This document shows, in pieces, positions 53,014-62,686 of a DNA stretch of 64,000 nucleotides. This DNA comes from Lysinibacillus boronitolerans JCM 21713 = 10a = NBRC 103108 (GTDB taxonomy: Bacteria > Bacillota > Bacilli > Bacillales_A > Planococcaceae), in NCBI RefSeq assembly GCF_000772935.1, contig NZ_JPVR01000066.1, positions 45,867 to 109,866 of the forward strand. Reading direction: 5' to 3'. Every line of letters starts with the position of its first letter. The stretch's first letter is position 1. The notes under the pieces were generated by a model. It saw only the letters and a program-made list of their open reading frames with translations. It was not told the DNA's origin and did no database searches. The translations under genes and the position numbers were made by a program.

Positions 53014-54918
53014 ATGAATAATACTACACTTGAAAAATTACAATATCATGAATTAAAGGACATCGTTAAATCCTACTGTGTCAGCGGGTTAGGAAAACAG
53101 CTTTTAGATAAATTAATGCCAAGCTCCAGCTTAGCAGTGGTAAAAAATCGGTTGAATGAAACAACTGAAGCTCGTGCCATATTGGATGCAGAGGGGCATG
53201 TTCCGTTTTTAGGGGTATCAAATATTGAGCATATTATGACAAAGCTTGAAAAGGGGATGCTTCTAGATCCCAGTGAGCTAGTGAGCATCTCCGATTTTTT
53301 ACGAGGCTGCCGCAACATCAAAAAATTTATGTTAGATAAGGCATTTTTTGCGCCTGTTCTTTCCTCTTACGCTCATTCTATGGCTGAATTTAAAAGCGTG
53401 GAGGAGGAGATAAATTTTGCGATCAAAGCCAATCGTGTAGATTCGGCTGCTAGTCGTGAATTAAAACGCATCCGTCATCATATGGAAACGACAGAGGAAA
53501 AAATAAAAGAACGTTTAACGAAATTTTTAAATAACAGTGCCAATAAACCGTATATCCAGGAATTTTTTATTAGTCAAAAGGATGATCGCTATACGATTCC
53601 GATTAAGGCGACCTATAAAAATCATGTACAGGGTACGGTCGTTGAAATTTCCTCAAAAGGGGCAACCGTTTTTATGGAGCCAAGTGTTGTCGCTAAATTA
53701 AATGTAGAATTAGCAACCTTAAAGGCTGAGGAAGCCGTGGAGGAATACCAGATTTTAGCGTCTTTATCAGGGCTATTGATGGAACATCTGCATGCCATCA
53801 CCATTAACATGGAGTTGATTAGTCAATACGATATGGTTTTTGCCAAAGCGAAGTTCAGTAGACAAATTGGTGGTAGGGAGCCACGTATAAATGATTACGG
53901 TTATATTCAACTAATCAATGGTAAGCATCCATTACTACCAGGAAATGCGGTACCCCTTCAATTTTCCATTGCGAAAGACTACCGTAGCTTAATTATTACA
54001 GGGCCAAACGCTGGTGGGAAAACAGTTGTGTTGAAAACCATTGGCCTTTTAACATTAGCTACGATGTCGGGCTTCCATATTGTAGCGGACGAAGGAACGG
54101 AAATGGCTGTATTTGATCATATCTTTGTTGATATTGGCGATAATCAAAGTATAGAGAATGCACTTAGTACGTTTTCTTCTCATATGAAAAATCTTTCCGA
54201 TATTATGAGAGCTGCTAATAATCATACACTCTTACTGTTTGATGAAATTGGCAGTGGAACAGAGCCAAATGAAGGAGCAGCACTAGCCATTGCGATACTA
54301 GAGGAATTTTATCAAATGGGCTGTATAACTGTGGCAACTACACATTATGGTGAAATTAAACGATTTTCTGAAATGCATCCTGATTTTATGAATGCAGCAA
54401 TGCGCTTTCATGCTGAAACATTAGAGCCTTTGTATCAATTACTCATCGGCACGTCTGGAGAAAGCAATGCTTTATGGATTTCCAAAAAAATGAATGTCCG
54501 CGAAGCTGTTTTACAAAGAGCGAAGGATTATATAAATAATAAAGAATATCAGCTGACGCTCGTTCAGGACAGTAAAATTCGTAAGCCTAAAGAAGAGAAA
54601 AAAAGCTTGGCAGCAGTTTATACATTTGCCAAAGGGGATCGTGTGAAATTATTGGACTATGATGATGTGGGATTGGTATATGAAGAAATGAATCCGTACA
54701 ATAATGTCAGGGTATTCTATCAGGGGCAAATACTAGAAGTGAACGTAAAGCGACTTGCCCTTGAATTACCTGCAACAGAGTTATACCCTGAAGGATATGA
54801 TTTAGAGACATTATTTGTAGACTATCAGGATCGGAAGCTTCAGCACGATATCGAGCGTGGTTCGAAAAAAGCGTTACGCAAGATCCATAAACAAATTAAG
54901 AACGATCGTCAGCAATAA
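53014..54918 (+). CDS. MutS2-like ATPase lacking the Smr nuclease domain
   Basis: This 634-residue protein has the MutS2 core: an N-terminal helical clamp region (about 1-300, with SSKGATVFMEPSVVAKLNVEL), then an ATPase domain with Walker A TGPNAGGKT (about 327-335) and Walker B LLLFDEIGSGTEPNEG, followed by TVATTHYGE. Full-length MutS2 is about 780 residues and ends in an Smr domain; here the protein ends in a basic tail (GSKKALRKIHKQIKNDRQQ) with no Smr. ATG 53014 follows GAGGAGC. It is probably a paralogue of the housekeeping mutS2. Its role in ribosome rescue or recombination control is unknown. Confidence 0.85.
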   Translation: MNNTTLEKLQYHELKDIVKSYCVSGLGKQLLDKLMPSSSLAVVKNRLNETTEARAILDAEGHVPFLGVSNIEHIMTKLEKGMLLDPSELVSISDFLRGCRNIKKFMLDKAFFAPVLSSYAHSMAEFKSVEEEINFAIKANRVDSAASRELKRIRHHMETTEEKIKERLTKFLNNSANKPYIQEFFISQKDDRYTIPIKATYKNHVQGTVVEISSKGATVFMEPSVVAKLNVELATLKAEEAVEEYQILASLSGLLMEHLHAITINMELISQYDMVFAKAKFSRQIGGREPRINDYGYIQLINGKHPLLPGNAVPLQFSIAKDYRSLIITGPNAGGKTVVLKTIGLLTLATMSGFHIVADEGTEMAVFDHIFVDIGDNQSIENALSTFSSHMKNLSDIMRAANNHTLLLFDEIGSGTEPNEGAALAIAILEEFYQMGCITVATTHYGEIKRFSEMHPDFMNAAMRFHAETLEPLYQLLIGTSGESNALWISKKMNVREAVLQRAKDYINNKEYQLTLVQDSKIRKPKEEKKSLAAVYTFAKGDRVKLLDYDDVGLVYEEMNPYNNVRVFYQGQILEVNVKRLALELPATELYPEGYDLETLFVDYQDRKLQHDIERGSKKALRKIHKQIKNDRQQ

Positions 54919-54922
54919 AAAC

Positions 54923-54954
54923 AAGGGATTGCACAGCCTCGTGCAATCCCTTTA
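54923..54954. terminator. Bidirectional terminator
   Basis: A perfect 12-bp stem AAGGGATTGCAC/GTGCAATCCCTT with a 6-base loop separates two convergent genes. Confidence 0.9.
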
Positions 54955-54958
54955 CTCA

Positions 54959-56212
54959 TTAGGTTATGGAATCAATCTGTGCCTTAATCGTTCGATAGAC
55001 TTCCTCGATTTTTCGTTTATAGGGTAAATCCACTAAATCCAATGAATCAGTATAGGCCATTTTTGCAATTTCATAGGCTGTTGTTAGCTTACCAAAATGT
55101 GCATAGCAAAGGGCTTTATAGGAAAAGCATTCATTTAAGCTTAAAATATCATATGGATGACTAATATAGATCGGGATGTGTTTATACTGTTCAAATGCAG
55201 CTTTCGCTTCCTCATAACGACCAAGTAAATATAAGGATTTTCCTTTTTCAGCATAATAAAAGTTTGGATCAAGCTTGTCTAAATAATCATCGTGTCGAAG
55301 CTGATTAAAACGTTCTATTTCGAGGAGAGCCTGCTCAAAATTATAGATGTAATTATTATAATAATGTGCCTTCAATACAAAAATAAAAGCATCAACCTCC
55401 ACACGTTCAGCAAATGCCTGATATTGCTCCAGTTTCATAAACATATGATTGGTTTGTTCAAAATCATGATCAATCATCGCACAATAGGCACCAATTCTGT
55501 ACATATTATCAATCTGATAGAACAGTTGGTTTTTATGAGCATTGGCAATCGTCTCTTGAATTAATTTTTTTCCTTCCTCATGTTCACCAATTGCAAGTTG
55601 GAAAATACTTTTATAATAAGTCATTAATAAGGCATCACGAGAATCAAGCTGATAGTCCTCTTGTTCGATAATGTCTTTTGCCTGTAAGATACGATCGTAA
55701 GCCAATGTATATTGACGTTTTGCTGCTAAAATAGCCATCTCTAGGATAAAGGTTTTGAACCAATGGCTGAGTAAATTAATTTCCTTAAAAATAGTGCGGG
55801 CTTGCTGAAGAGGGACTTCCCATGTTGTTAATCCTGCTTCATACTGGGCATCTGCGTAAATATACAATAAACGGCCAGCTTCATAACTTTGAGGTAGGCC
55901 CTCCACAGACGGCTTTATTAAATCGACAATTTCTTGATGATGATCGGCATCTCCACGTTTTACTTCTGCAAATAAACTTTCCACCTGCTCTAATAGCTGG
56001 CGAATGGAGGATGGCGTTACTTCTTCCAGTAATTCACTAGCTTTTACACCTAAACGTTCAGCAATATAGTCAAGGCTTTCCATGGAAGGCTTGGCCTTAT
56101 CATTTTCTATTTGGCTTAACATTCCTTTAGTTAGACGATCACCGGCGAGTGCCTCTAATGTTAATTTTTGTTCTTTCCTTAATTTGCGAATTCGTGTGCC
56201 TAAAGAGTCCAC
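54959..56212 (-). CDS. XRE-family regulator with TPR-like repeats
   Basis: This 417-residue protein has an N-terminal HTH_3 domain (TRIRKLRKEQKLTLEALAGDRLTKGMLSQIENDKAKPSMESLDYIAERL, about 5-60) and a helical repeat region to the end (for example FYYAEKGKSLYLLGRYEEAKAAFEQY). The layout resembles PlcR/Rgg/AimR-type peptide-sensing regulators, although no peptide gene is seen next to it. It is divergent from an MFS exporter with palindromes between. Confidence 0.85.
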   Translation of the reverse strand: MDSLGTRIRKLRKEQKLTLEALAGDRLTKGMLSQIENDKAKPSMESLDYIAERLGVKASELLEEVTPSSIRQLLEQVESLFAEVKRGDADHHQEIVDLIKPSVEGLPQSYEAGRLLYIYADAQYEAGLTTWEVPLQQARTIFKEINLLSHWFKTFILEMAILAAKRQYTLAYDRILQAKDIIEQEDYQLDSRDALLMTYYKSIFQLAIGEHEEGKKLIQETIANAHKNQLFYQIDNMYRIGAYCAMIDHDFEQTNHMFMKLEQYQAFAERVEVDAFIFVLKAHYYNNYIYNFEQALLEIERFNQLRHDDYLDKLDPNFYYAEKGKSLYLLGRYEEAKAAFEQYKHIPIYISHPYDILSLNECFSYKALCYAHFGKLTTAYEIAKMAYTDSLDLVDLPYKRKIEEVYRTIKAQIDSIT

Positions 56213-56228
56213 TGCCTCGCCTCCTTTT

Positions 56229-56317
56229 GTTTAATTATATTAAACTTTTGCTTGCGTGAAAAGAGGGAGCTGTGGTATATTTTGTTTAACTTAATTAAAC
56301 TTTTTAATTTAGTTAAA
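56229..56317. promoter_or_regulatory. Three GTTTAA palindromes between the XRE and MFS genes
   Basis: GTTTAAT-TAT-ATTAAAC (56229-56245) and GTTTAA-CTTAA-TTAAAC (56284-56300) are perfect inverted repeats. A third, TTTAATTTAGTTAAA, lies at about 56303-56317. They are probably operators of the XRE regulator acting on both promoters. Confidence 0.6.
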
Positions 56318-56333
56318 TAAAGGAGGGATTTAG

Positions 56334-57629
56334 ATGAATGAGGTAGAAAAATTAAAAAAGGCGACCTACCACTTATGGACGTTCACTGCGAGTAAAATGA
56401 TTGCCATGTTGGGTGCAAATGTCATGGCATTTGGTTTTAGCTTGTATATTTTAGCGATGACTGGGTCTGCAATGAGCTTTGCTACCAATATGATTTGTTC
56501 CGTATTACCACGTGCTCTTGTGGCACCATTAGCTGGCTATGTCGCAGATAATTTTTCAAAAAAGCGTACGATTTTACTAGCACAGGCAGGCACCATTTTG
56601 ACAGTAGGGGGATTACTGCTTTATACAGAAACAGTAGGAATGTCCGTTTATGCTATTTACATAGCTACTGTTTTTAATACGATTTGCTCAGCCTTTTCTG
56701 GTGTAACGTTTTCATCGGCTATTGCCACACTTGTCAATCCAGAGCGATTACAGCGTGCGATGTCATTTAACCAAATGTCAATGTCTGTAGCTGCAATTGG
56801 AGGACCAGTCATTGGTGGTATGATGTATGGATTTTTTAATATGGATGTATTTTTAATGGTGAATATGGTGGCCTATGCGATTGCCTTTTGTTTAGAGGCA
56901 ACAATGGATTTTAACCTTTATAGTACAAGAGGGGAAGATACGAAAAAAGAAAAGATGTGGGAAGGGCTTAAAAGTGGTTTTCATTATATCAAGCAACGTA
57001 ACGTCATTAAGACCATTATGTGGGTTGCATTGTGGATCAACCTATTCTTTTCTGCCATCGCTGTTGGAGGAACATACATCATTATTGAATTGTTAAAAGT
57101 AAAATCTACACACTTTGGCTTTATTGAAGCGTCTGGTGCATTAGGTATGCTCTTGGCATCCGTTTATTTCGCAACAAGACCTGAAGTAAAGGTCCCTTTA
57201 CGCTTTTCAAAAATCAGCTTATTACTATTGGCGGGAAGTGTTGGCTTAGCAGTCATCCCATTAGTCACTGATTTTTCCTATATTGCTATCGTGATCTTCT
57301 ATCTCATCATTTACTTTATTTTCGCAATTTTCGAAATGGGGATTAATATGCCCATCGGGGTGTATATGCAAAAAATCATTGCGGAAGAGTACCGTGGGCG
57401 TGTTTTTGGGCTAATGGAGACGATGGCGATGTCGATGATGCCGATTGGTATGGTAGTCTATGGCATGTTATATGATACATTACCAGCAACGATTATTTTA
57501 CCAGTAACGAGTATCATTATTATTATCATTTCACTTGTGATGCTGCGCTCCTCTATTTTAAAAGAGGCACATCCAGAGTATTATGAAAAAGCACCTCTAC
57601 CAAAAGGGGTCGCGAACACAACAACGTAA
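56334..57629 (+). CDS. MFS transporter (macrolide-efflux-like)
   Basis: This 431-residue protein has about 12 helices, with GYVADNFSKKRTILLAQ (MFS loop 2-3 motif) and EEYRGRVFGLMETMAMSMMPIGMV. It resembles the MefA/YfiS type of exporters. Start: ATG after AAGGAGGGATT. It is probably controlled by the divergent XRE-TPR regulator. The substrate is unknown. Confidence 0.87.
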   Translation: MNEVEKLKKATYHLWTFTASKMIAMLGANVMAFGFSLYILAMTGSAMSFATNMICSVLPRALVAPLAGYVADNFSKKRTILLAQAGTILTVGGLLLYTETVGMSVYAIYIATVFNTICSAFSGVTFSSAIATLVNPERLQRAMSFNQMSMSVAAIGGPVIGGMMYGFFNMDVFLMVNMVAYAIAFCLEATMDFNLYSTRGEDTKKEKMWEGLKSGFHYIKQRNVIKTIMWVALWINLFFSAIAVGGTYIIIELLKVKSTHFGFIEASGALGMLLASVYFATRPEVKVPLRFSKISLLLLAGSVGLAVIPLVTDFSYIAIVIFYLIIYFIFAIFEMGINMPIGVYMQKIIAEEYRGRVFGLMETMAMSMMPIGMVVYGMLYDTLPATIILPVTSIIIIIISLVMLRSSILKEAHPEYYEKAPLPKGVANTTT

Positions 57630-57668
57630 AAGAACAGGCATGCAGTGAAATGCATGCCTGTTCTTTTA
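57627..57668. terminator. Bidirectional terminator between the MFS gene and lutC
   Basis: An 18-bp stem (57627-57644 with 57651-57668, core GAACAGGCATGCA) has a 6-base loop. It contains the MFS stop codon on one side and reaches lutC's stop on the other. Confidence 0.92.
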
Positions 57669-58382
57669 CTGATCCTCAATGACAATATAGGTTGCTTGAA
57701 TAGGACCATGAACTCCAACGATAAGAATCATTTCGATATCGGCTGAGTTGCTTGGTCCCGTAACAAAGTTAATACAGGAAGCAATTTTTTCACCCTGACG
57801 GATTTTTTCACTAATCCAGCGTGCTGCCTGTGTCATACGAGGTACAATTGTACTTTTAGGAATGAGAATGATCGACTTTTCGGGTAAAAAGCTAATGCTT
57901 CTCCCTTTATCTTTGCTACTAAAGAGCACGGCAGTTCCCGATTCTGCTAACGTCATTTCACTAATTGTCATTCCGATATTTGCCTTTTCAGCTTGTCGTA
58001 TATTTTCCTCAGGATGCTGTGGATCCCATTCATAAAGCTGAATATTGGCTTGTGACCATTGTTCGTTCATAAGCGCGGCTAATCCGTAATCTTGGAACCG
58101 TTTATCCTTCCATGTAATAACGGACTGACCTCCATAATTATCAACAACTTTCTGTAAATCCTGTGGAAGTGTGGCAGTACTAGAAATGACAATATCGGTA
58201 TGAATGTTGGCGCACTGCTGGATTAATATTTCTACCAATTCATCCTTTGTCGCATCTTTGAGCACACGATCTTGAGGCTGATACTGCCAAGTTGGTCGTG
58301 GAAGTTCTGTCTTAGGCGAACGTCCGAGTTGCTTCGCGATATTTGCTAAAAAGGTTTCTCGATGCTGAATCATACCAGTCAT
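57666..58382 (-). CDS. lutC: Lactate utilisation protein C
   Basis: This 238-residue LutC/YkgG (LUD) family protein has SEMTLAESGTAVLFSSKDKGRSISFLPEKSIIL and the C-terminal FVTGPSNSADIEMILIVGVHGP. It works with LutA and LutB to oxidise L-lactate to pyruvate. Its start overlaps the lutB stop by one base (TAATG). Confidence 0.95.
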   Translation of the reverse strand: MTGMIQHRETFLANIAKQLGRSPKTELPRPTWQYQPQDRVLKDATKDELVEILIQQCANIHTDIVISSTATLPQDLQKVVDNYGGQSVITWKDKRFQDYGLAALMNEQWSQANIQLYEWDPQHPEENIRQAEKANIGMTISEMTLAESGTAVLFSSKDKGRSISFLPEKSIILIPKSTIVPRMTQAARWISEKIRQGEKIASCINFVTGPSNSADIEMILIVGVHGPIQATYIVIEDQ

Positions 58383-59809
58383 TATTGCTCGCCTCCTTTT
58401 GTACGATGCTTCATCCAGTCTCTAAAGCTGTCTTTACTCGGGGCAGGAAAATCCCTTGCCTCGGTCCAGGCTTTTAATGGGCCTGGCCCTTTAGAAATGG
58501 TCTTGTCTTTGGTAAATGGAGACATGGCAGGTGCAGCCATTTTTGTCGCCATTTTATAAAGGGTAGGGGAGGAAGCCCCTAGACCAAATGCCTTCATTAA
58601 AAGTTTTTCAGAGATAGGTGCCTTGCCCTCATTTTCAACAATGACCTGACGATGGCGATGAATGAGCTGATGTAATGGAATTTTAACAGGGCATGCATCT
58701 GTACAAGCACCGCACAATGTAGAAGCATAGGGCAGTTCTTTAAAATCATCATAGCCTCCTAAAAGTGGAGAGAGGACAACACCTACAGGTCCTGAGTAGA
58801 TAGAGCCGTACGTATGCCCACCCACATGACGATAGACAGGGCAAGCATTGACACAGGCAGCACAGCGAATGCACTGTAAAATAGGCTGGAATTCACTACT
58901 TAAAATAGCAGAGCGTCCATTATCGACAATAACTAAATGAAATTCCTCTGGTCCATCCGTATCCTCTTCGTCCTTTACGCCTGTTAACGTTGTAATATAG
59001 CTCGTTAGCTTTTGACCTACAGCACTTCTTGTTAATAAACTAACAAGGACCTCCATTTCTTCAAAGGTAGGAACTATTCTTTCCATCCCCATAACTGTGA
59101 TTTGTGTTTTTGGTAGCGCTGTTACTAAATCAGCATTGCCCTCATTCGTAACGAGTGTAATCGAGCCACTTTCAGCAATAGCAAAATTACAGCCTGTAAT
59201 ACCAATATCGGCTGTTAAATATTCCTGACGTAATTTTTCACGTACATAAAGGGCAAGTTCCTCTGGCTTTTCTGTTTGATTGTAGCCTTGTTTTTCCTTA
59301 AAAACATCTCGAATTTGCTCTTTATTTTTATGCAAGGCTGGCGCCACGATATGCGAAGGGGGCTCGTGATCTGCCACCTGCAAAATATATTCACCTAGGT
59401 CCGTCTCAATCACTTCACAACCAAGCGCTTCTAAAGTTGTATTTAAGTTAATTTCTTCTGTCACCATTGATTTGGATTTCACAATTTTTGCCGCATTTTT
59501 CTTTTTAGCAATGCTTTGAATATAGTCGGTTGCTTCCTGTGCAGTTTGCGCAAAGAACACATGCCCACCTCGTTTAGCAACATTTTCACTTAATTGATAA
59601 AGGTAATAATCAAGATTTGCTAAAACATGCTTGCGAATTTCCTCTCCATGAGAACGCCATTCTTCCCAATGTCCTAATTCCTCTGCTTGTTGAAGGCGAC
59701 GTGTTTGAAAACGTTCTTGGGCACTCGAAACCGCACGACGCATAAATTGATTATCTAGCTCTTTCGTGACACGTTGTTGAAACCGATCATCACTTGTTTT
59801 CATGGCCAT
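58382..59809 (-). CDS. lutB: Lactate utilisation iron-sulfur protein B
   Basis: This 475-residue protein has an N-terminal LUD domain ([26 protein letters not shown]) and two [4Fe-4S] motifs, [16 protein letters not shown] and [10 protein letters not shown], in the C-terminal third. It carries electrons in lactate oxidation. Start: ATG, 15 bases after lutA ends. Confidence 0.96.
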   Translation of the reverse strand: MAMKTSDDRFQQRVTKELDNQFMRRAVSSAQERFQTRRLQQAEELGHWEEWRSHGEEIRKHVLANLDYYLYQLSENVAKRGGHVFFAQTAQEATDYIQSIAKKKNAAKIVKSKSMVTEEINLNTTLEALGCEVIETDLGEYILQVADHEPPSHIVAPALHKNKEQIRDVFKEKQGYNQTEKPEELALYVREKLRQEYLTADIGITGCNFAIAESGSITLVTNEGNADLVTALPKTQITVMGMERIVPTFEEMEVLVSLLTRSAVGQKLTSYITTLTGVKDEEDTDGPEEFHLVIVDNGRSAILSSEFQPILQCIRCAACVNACPVYRHVGGHTYGSIYSGPVGVVLSPLLGGYDDFKELPYASTLCGACTDACPVKIPLHQLIHRHRQVIVENEGKAPISEKLLMKAFGLGASSPTLYKMATKMAAPAMSPFTKDKTISKGPGPLKAWTEARDFPAPSKDSFRDWMKHRTKGGEQ

Positions 59810-59824
59810 GTTTATTTCCCCCTC

Positions 59825-60541
59825 TTATCGGCAATTTAATACTTCTGCAATATGCATCACTTTAATCGGCTTATCCTGACGTTGAATGCGACCACCGATA
59901 TTCAATAAGCAGCCTGCGTCTGCGCCTATTAAAATGTCAGCGCCTGTTTCTTCCACATTCAGCACTTTTTCATTGACCATTTCTCCAGAAATATTGCCCA
60001 TTTTAACTGAAAAGGTACCACCAAAACCGCAGCATCGATCCTTGCCAGGGAGGTCCACATAATGTAAGCCCTTGACGTTCTTTAATAATTGCAAAGGTGC
60101 CTCCGTCACACCAAGCAATCTTGTCATATGGCATGACGTATGGTAAGTAGCTTTGCCTTCTAGACGCGCTCCCACATCTTCTGTCTTTAACACGTTGACA
60201 ATAAATTCTGTGAATTCATAGGTTTTAGCTGCTAATGTTTGCGCTTTTGGCTCCCATATTGGGTCTCCTTTAAACACTGCTGGATATTCCTTCAACATAT
60301 AAGCGCAGGAACCAGAAGGAGAGACAACATATTCAGCATGTTCAAAGGCTGTAATCATTTTTTTCATCGCATTTTTCGATTCCTTGACATAGCCGCTATT
60401 GTAAGCAGGCTGTCCACAGCAAATTTGATCCTCTGGAAAGTCGATGTCACAGCCAAGTCTTTCTAATACTTCAACAACTGCTTTTCCCACATCCCCTTGA
60501 AACATATCCACTAAGCAAGTGGCGAACAGTGTGACTTTCAT
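59825..60541 (-). CDS. lutA: Lactate utilisation protein A
   Basis: This 238-residue protein has two CCG-type cysteine-rich domains ([37 protein letters not shown]) that bind an iron-sulfur cluster. The ATG at 60541 has AAGGAGCG 8 bases upstream; the ATG at 60547 is too close. It is the first gene of lutABC, with a LutR operator upstream. Confidence 0.96.
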   Translation of the reverse strand: MKVTLFATCLVDMFQGDVGKAVVEVLERLGCDIDFPEDQICCGQPAYNSGYVKESKNAMKKMITAFEHAEYVVSPSGSCAYMLKEYPAVFKGDPIWEPKAQTLAAKTYEFTEFIVNVLKTEDVGARLEGKATYHTSCHMTRLLGVTEAPLQLLKNVKGLHYVDLPGKDRCCGFGGTFSVKMGNISGEMVNEKVLNVEETGADILIGADAGCLLNIGGRIQRQDKPIKVMHIAEVLNCR

Positions 60542-60570
60542 ATTCATCGCTCCTTTTTAAAAACAACTGG

Positions 60571-60633
60571 TCATCTGATGACTTATCAATATTTTAATCA
60601 TACAACAAATTTGAAAGAGTGAAAACGTTTTTT
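60571..60633 (-). promoter_or_regulatory. lutABC control region: LutR operator and candidate cre site
   Basis: TCATC-T-GATGA (60571-60581, within GGTCATCTGATGAC) is a typical FadR/LutR-type palindrome 30 bases before lutA. TGAAAACGTTTTTT (60620-60633) resembles a catabolite-response (CcpA) element but lacks the final CA. The region suggests repression by LutR and perhaps by CcpA. Confidence 0.65.
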
Positions 60634-60651
60634 AATGAATTTTCAGAAAAG

Positions 60652-60683
60652 AAAAACTACCTAGCGTGTACTAGGTAGTTTTT
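60652..60683. terminator. Terminator of lutR
   Basis: A perfect 13-bp stem AAAAACTACCTAG/CTAGGTAGTTTTT with loop CGTGTA includes part of the lutR stop codon. On the minus strand it is followed by CTTTTCTG. Confidence 0.85.
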
Positions 60684-61413
60684 AGTGTGAATTGGATTCG
60701 GTTGTTTCGAAATATTGTAATAGCACTTTTTCAACATTGCTTAAATGAGATGCCATCGCATGCTTGGCTAGCTCTTCATTTTGCTGTTTAATCGCGAGGA
60801 AAATCTGCATATGTTCATCATATAATTGTTCGCTCGTTGTTTTTTGTGAGTATAACCAAATTCGCCGTGTCTCTTTCATCGTTTCGATCATTAAACCAGA
60901 AATTTGATCTAAAATTGTAGTGAGTAGGGGATTTTGAGAGGCATTGGAAATAGCTGCATGAAATTGATAATCTACTTTTTCACCAAGCTCGCCATCACCA
61001 TGTGCCTGCTTCATAGCCTCTAAAATTTGTAGCATTGCCTGAATATCCTGATCTGTACGTTGGAGGGCTGCACGTCCTGCTGCTCCCACCTCAATAATTT
61101 TGCGCACTTCTAGTAAATGAGCAATATCCTGTCTATTCGTTAACATAGCTGTGGATAATGGAAAGTCAAGCTGATGGGCTGGTACACTTTTGACAAACGT
61201 TCCAGAGCCTTGTTTAATTTCAATCAATCCCATAGCTTTTAATGCAGATAATGCCTCCCGTACAGCGGAACGACTCACTTGCAATTGCTCGGCAAGCTGC
61301 TCCACTGAGTCAAGCCGATCGCCTGGCTTTAGGACACCAGCTCGTATTTTTTCATGTAATATTTCGGATACTTCTTCATAGATCTTTTTTGGTCTAATCT
61401 TTCTTAATTCCAA
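60682..61413 (-). CDS. lutR: GntR/FadR-family regulator of lactate utilisation
   Basis: This 243-residue protein has an N-terminal GntR HTH (VLKPGDRLDSVEQLAEQLQVSRSAVREALSALKAMGLIEIKQGSGTFV, about 23-70) and an FCD domain (about 90-225). It is adjacent to lutABC and the TCATC-N-GATGA operator occurs before lutA. Known LutR releases this operator when lactate is present. Start: ATG behind a weak ribosome site (AGGTGTAGCCCTTGGA). Confidence 0.92.
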   Translation of the reverse strand: MELRKIRPKKIYEEVSEILHEKIRAGVLKPGDRLDSVEQLAEQLQVSRSAVREALSALKAMGLIEIKQGSGTFVKSVPAHQLDFPLSTAMLTNRQDIAHLLEVRKIIEVGAAGRAALQRTDQDIQAMLQILEAMKQAHGDGELGEKVDYQFHAAISNASQNPLLTTILDQISGLMIETMKETRRIWLYSQKTTSEQLYDEHMQIFLAIKQQNEELAKHAMASHLSNVEKVLLQYFETTESNSH

Positions 61414-61440
61414 GGGCTACACCTCTTTTTTCGCTCATTT

Positions 61441-61923
61441 GCTATCATCATTATACATGAAAATAAGTCATTTACTCATGGTTTAACATGAACACTTTGT
61501 GTAGGGTAGAGGATTGTCGAAATTTGAGGAAAAAATCAGGGATCATATAAACCTATAATACGGTCATCGGATGACTTGGTTTTCAGATAGATTGGATGAT
61601 GAATGAAAAAATAAATGGTTTCTTACTATAATACGGTCGTGATAGTGAATTTGAAATACAGCAGCTTCTTTCAACATTAACGACAAGTAATCGACACTGT
61701 CAAGAAAAAGGTAGAAAAGCAGCTAAACTCTCTTTGAAAAGGGGGAAGCTTAGCGGATTTTGTTGACAGAAAATCAACAGGAGCGCATAATGCAGAAGTA
61801 GCTTGATGGGACTTCTTAAAAATCTCATTATTTTGCCATGAAACGTTCACAAACTAGAAGGGCGCTTTTTATTTTGATTTTTGGTACGATGGATGCAGTA
61901 AATGTAAGGAGCGAATAAAAAAT
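61441..61923. promoter_or_regulatory. Intergenic region with second LutR-type operator, 13-bp repeat and ccdA promoter
   Basis: TCATC-G-GATGA (61564-61574) follows a perfect TATAAT (61554-61559). CTATAATACGGTC occurs at 61553-61565 and again at 61626-61638. A near-consensus promoter TTGACA-17-CATAAT (61763-61791) faces ccdA; its start would be about 125 bases before the ATG. No gene was found in this gap apart from a 10-codon frame at about 61601. Confidence 0.6.
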
Positions 61924-62634
61924 ATGGGATCTGATATTAACGTATTTTTAGCTTTTGGTGCAGGGTTCTTAAGTTTCATTTCACCGTGTACTCTCCCACT
62001 GTATCCAGCATTTTTATCGTACATAACGGGTATGACATTAGATGAGCTAAAATCAGAAAAAGGTATGCTACAAAAACGTGCCATTTTCCACACACTATTC
62101 TTTTTACTAGGCTTTTCCATTATCTTTATCATTATTGGACTAAGTGCTTCATATGCAGCAGAATTCTTCCTGAATTATCAAACATTATTACGACAGGTTG
62201 GGGCTATTTTAATCGTCGTATTCGGTTTAATGATTGTAGGATTATTGCAGATAGACTTCTTAATGAAGGATCGAAAGTTCCAATTTAAAAATAGACCATC
62301 TGGCTATTTTGGGTCTGTCTTAATTGGTATTGCCTTTGCGGCAGGCTGGACACCATGTACAGGACCAATCCTTGCATCGATTATCATGTTAGCAAGTACA
62401 AACCCAGGTGCGGGCTTTAGCTATATGTTTGCGTATTATTTAGGGTTCGCTATTCCATTCTTCGTGCTATCTTTCTTCATTTCACGAATGACATGGATTC
62501 GTACACACAGCCAGAAAATAGTAAAAATCGGCGGGTACATCATGATTGCTGTTGGGATTTTATTATTCTTTGATGGCTTAACGTATATTACACGCGTTTT
62601 ACAGCCTATTTTCGGTGGATTTACAGGCTTTTAA
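61924..62634 (+). CDS. ccdA: Cytochrome c biogenesis protein CcdA
   Basis: This 236-residue membrane protein has six helices and the two conserved cysteines in FISPCTLPLYPAFLSYITG and GWTPCTGPILASI. It passes electrons from thioredoxin across the membrane for cytochrome c maturation and spore thiol chemistry. Start: ATG after AAGGAGCG. It begins the ccdA-yneI-ccdC cluster. Confidence 0.95.
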   Translation: MGSDINVFLAFGAGFLSFISPCTLPLYPAFLSYITGMTLDELKSEKGMLQKRAIFHTLFFLLGFSIIFIIIGLSASYAAEFFLNYQTLLRQVGAILIVVFGLMIVGLLQIDFLMKDRKFQFKNRPSGYFGSVLIGIAFAAGWTPCTGPILASIIMLASTNPGAGFSYMFAYYLGFAIPFFVLSFFISRMTWIRTHSQKIVKIGGYIMIAVGILLFFDGLTYITRVLQPIFGGFTGF

Positions 62635-62686
62635 TTTGTTAAACTAAAGAGGCATACCGAACTTTAACGTGGAGGGAGATGAACAT

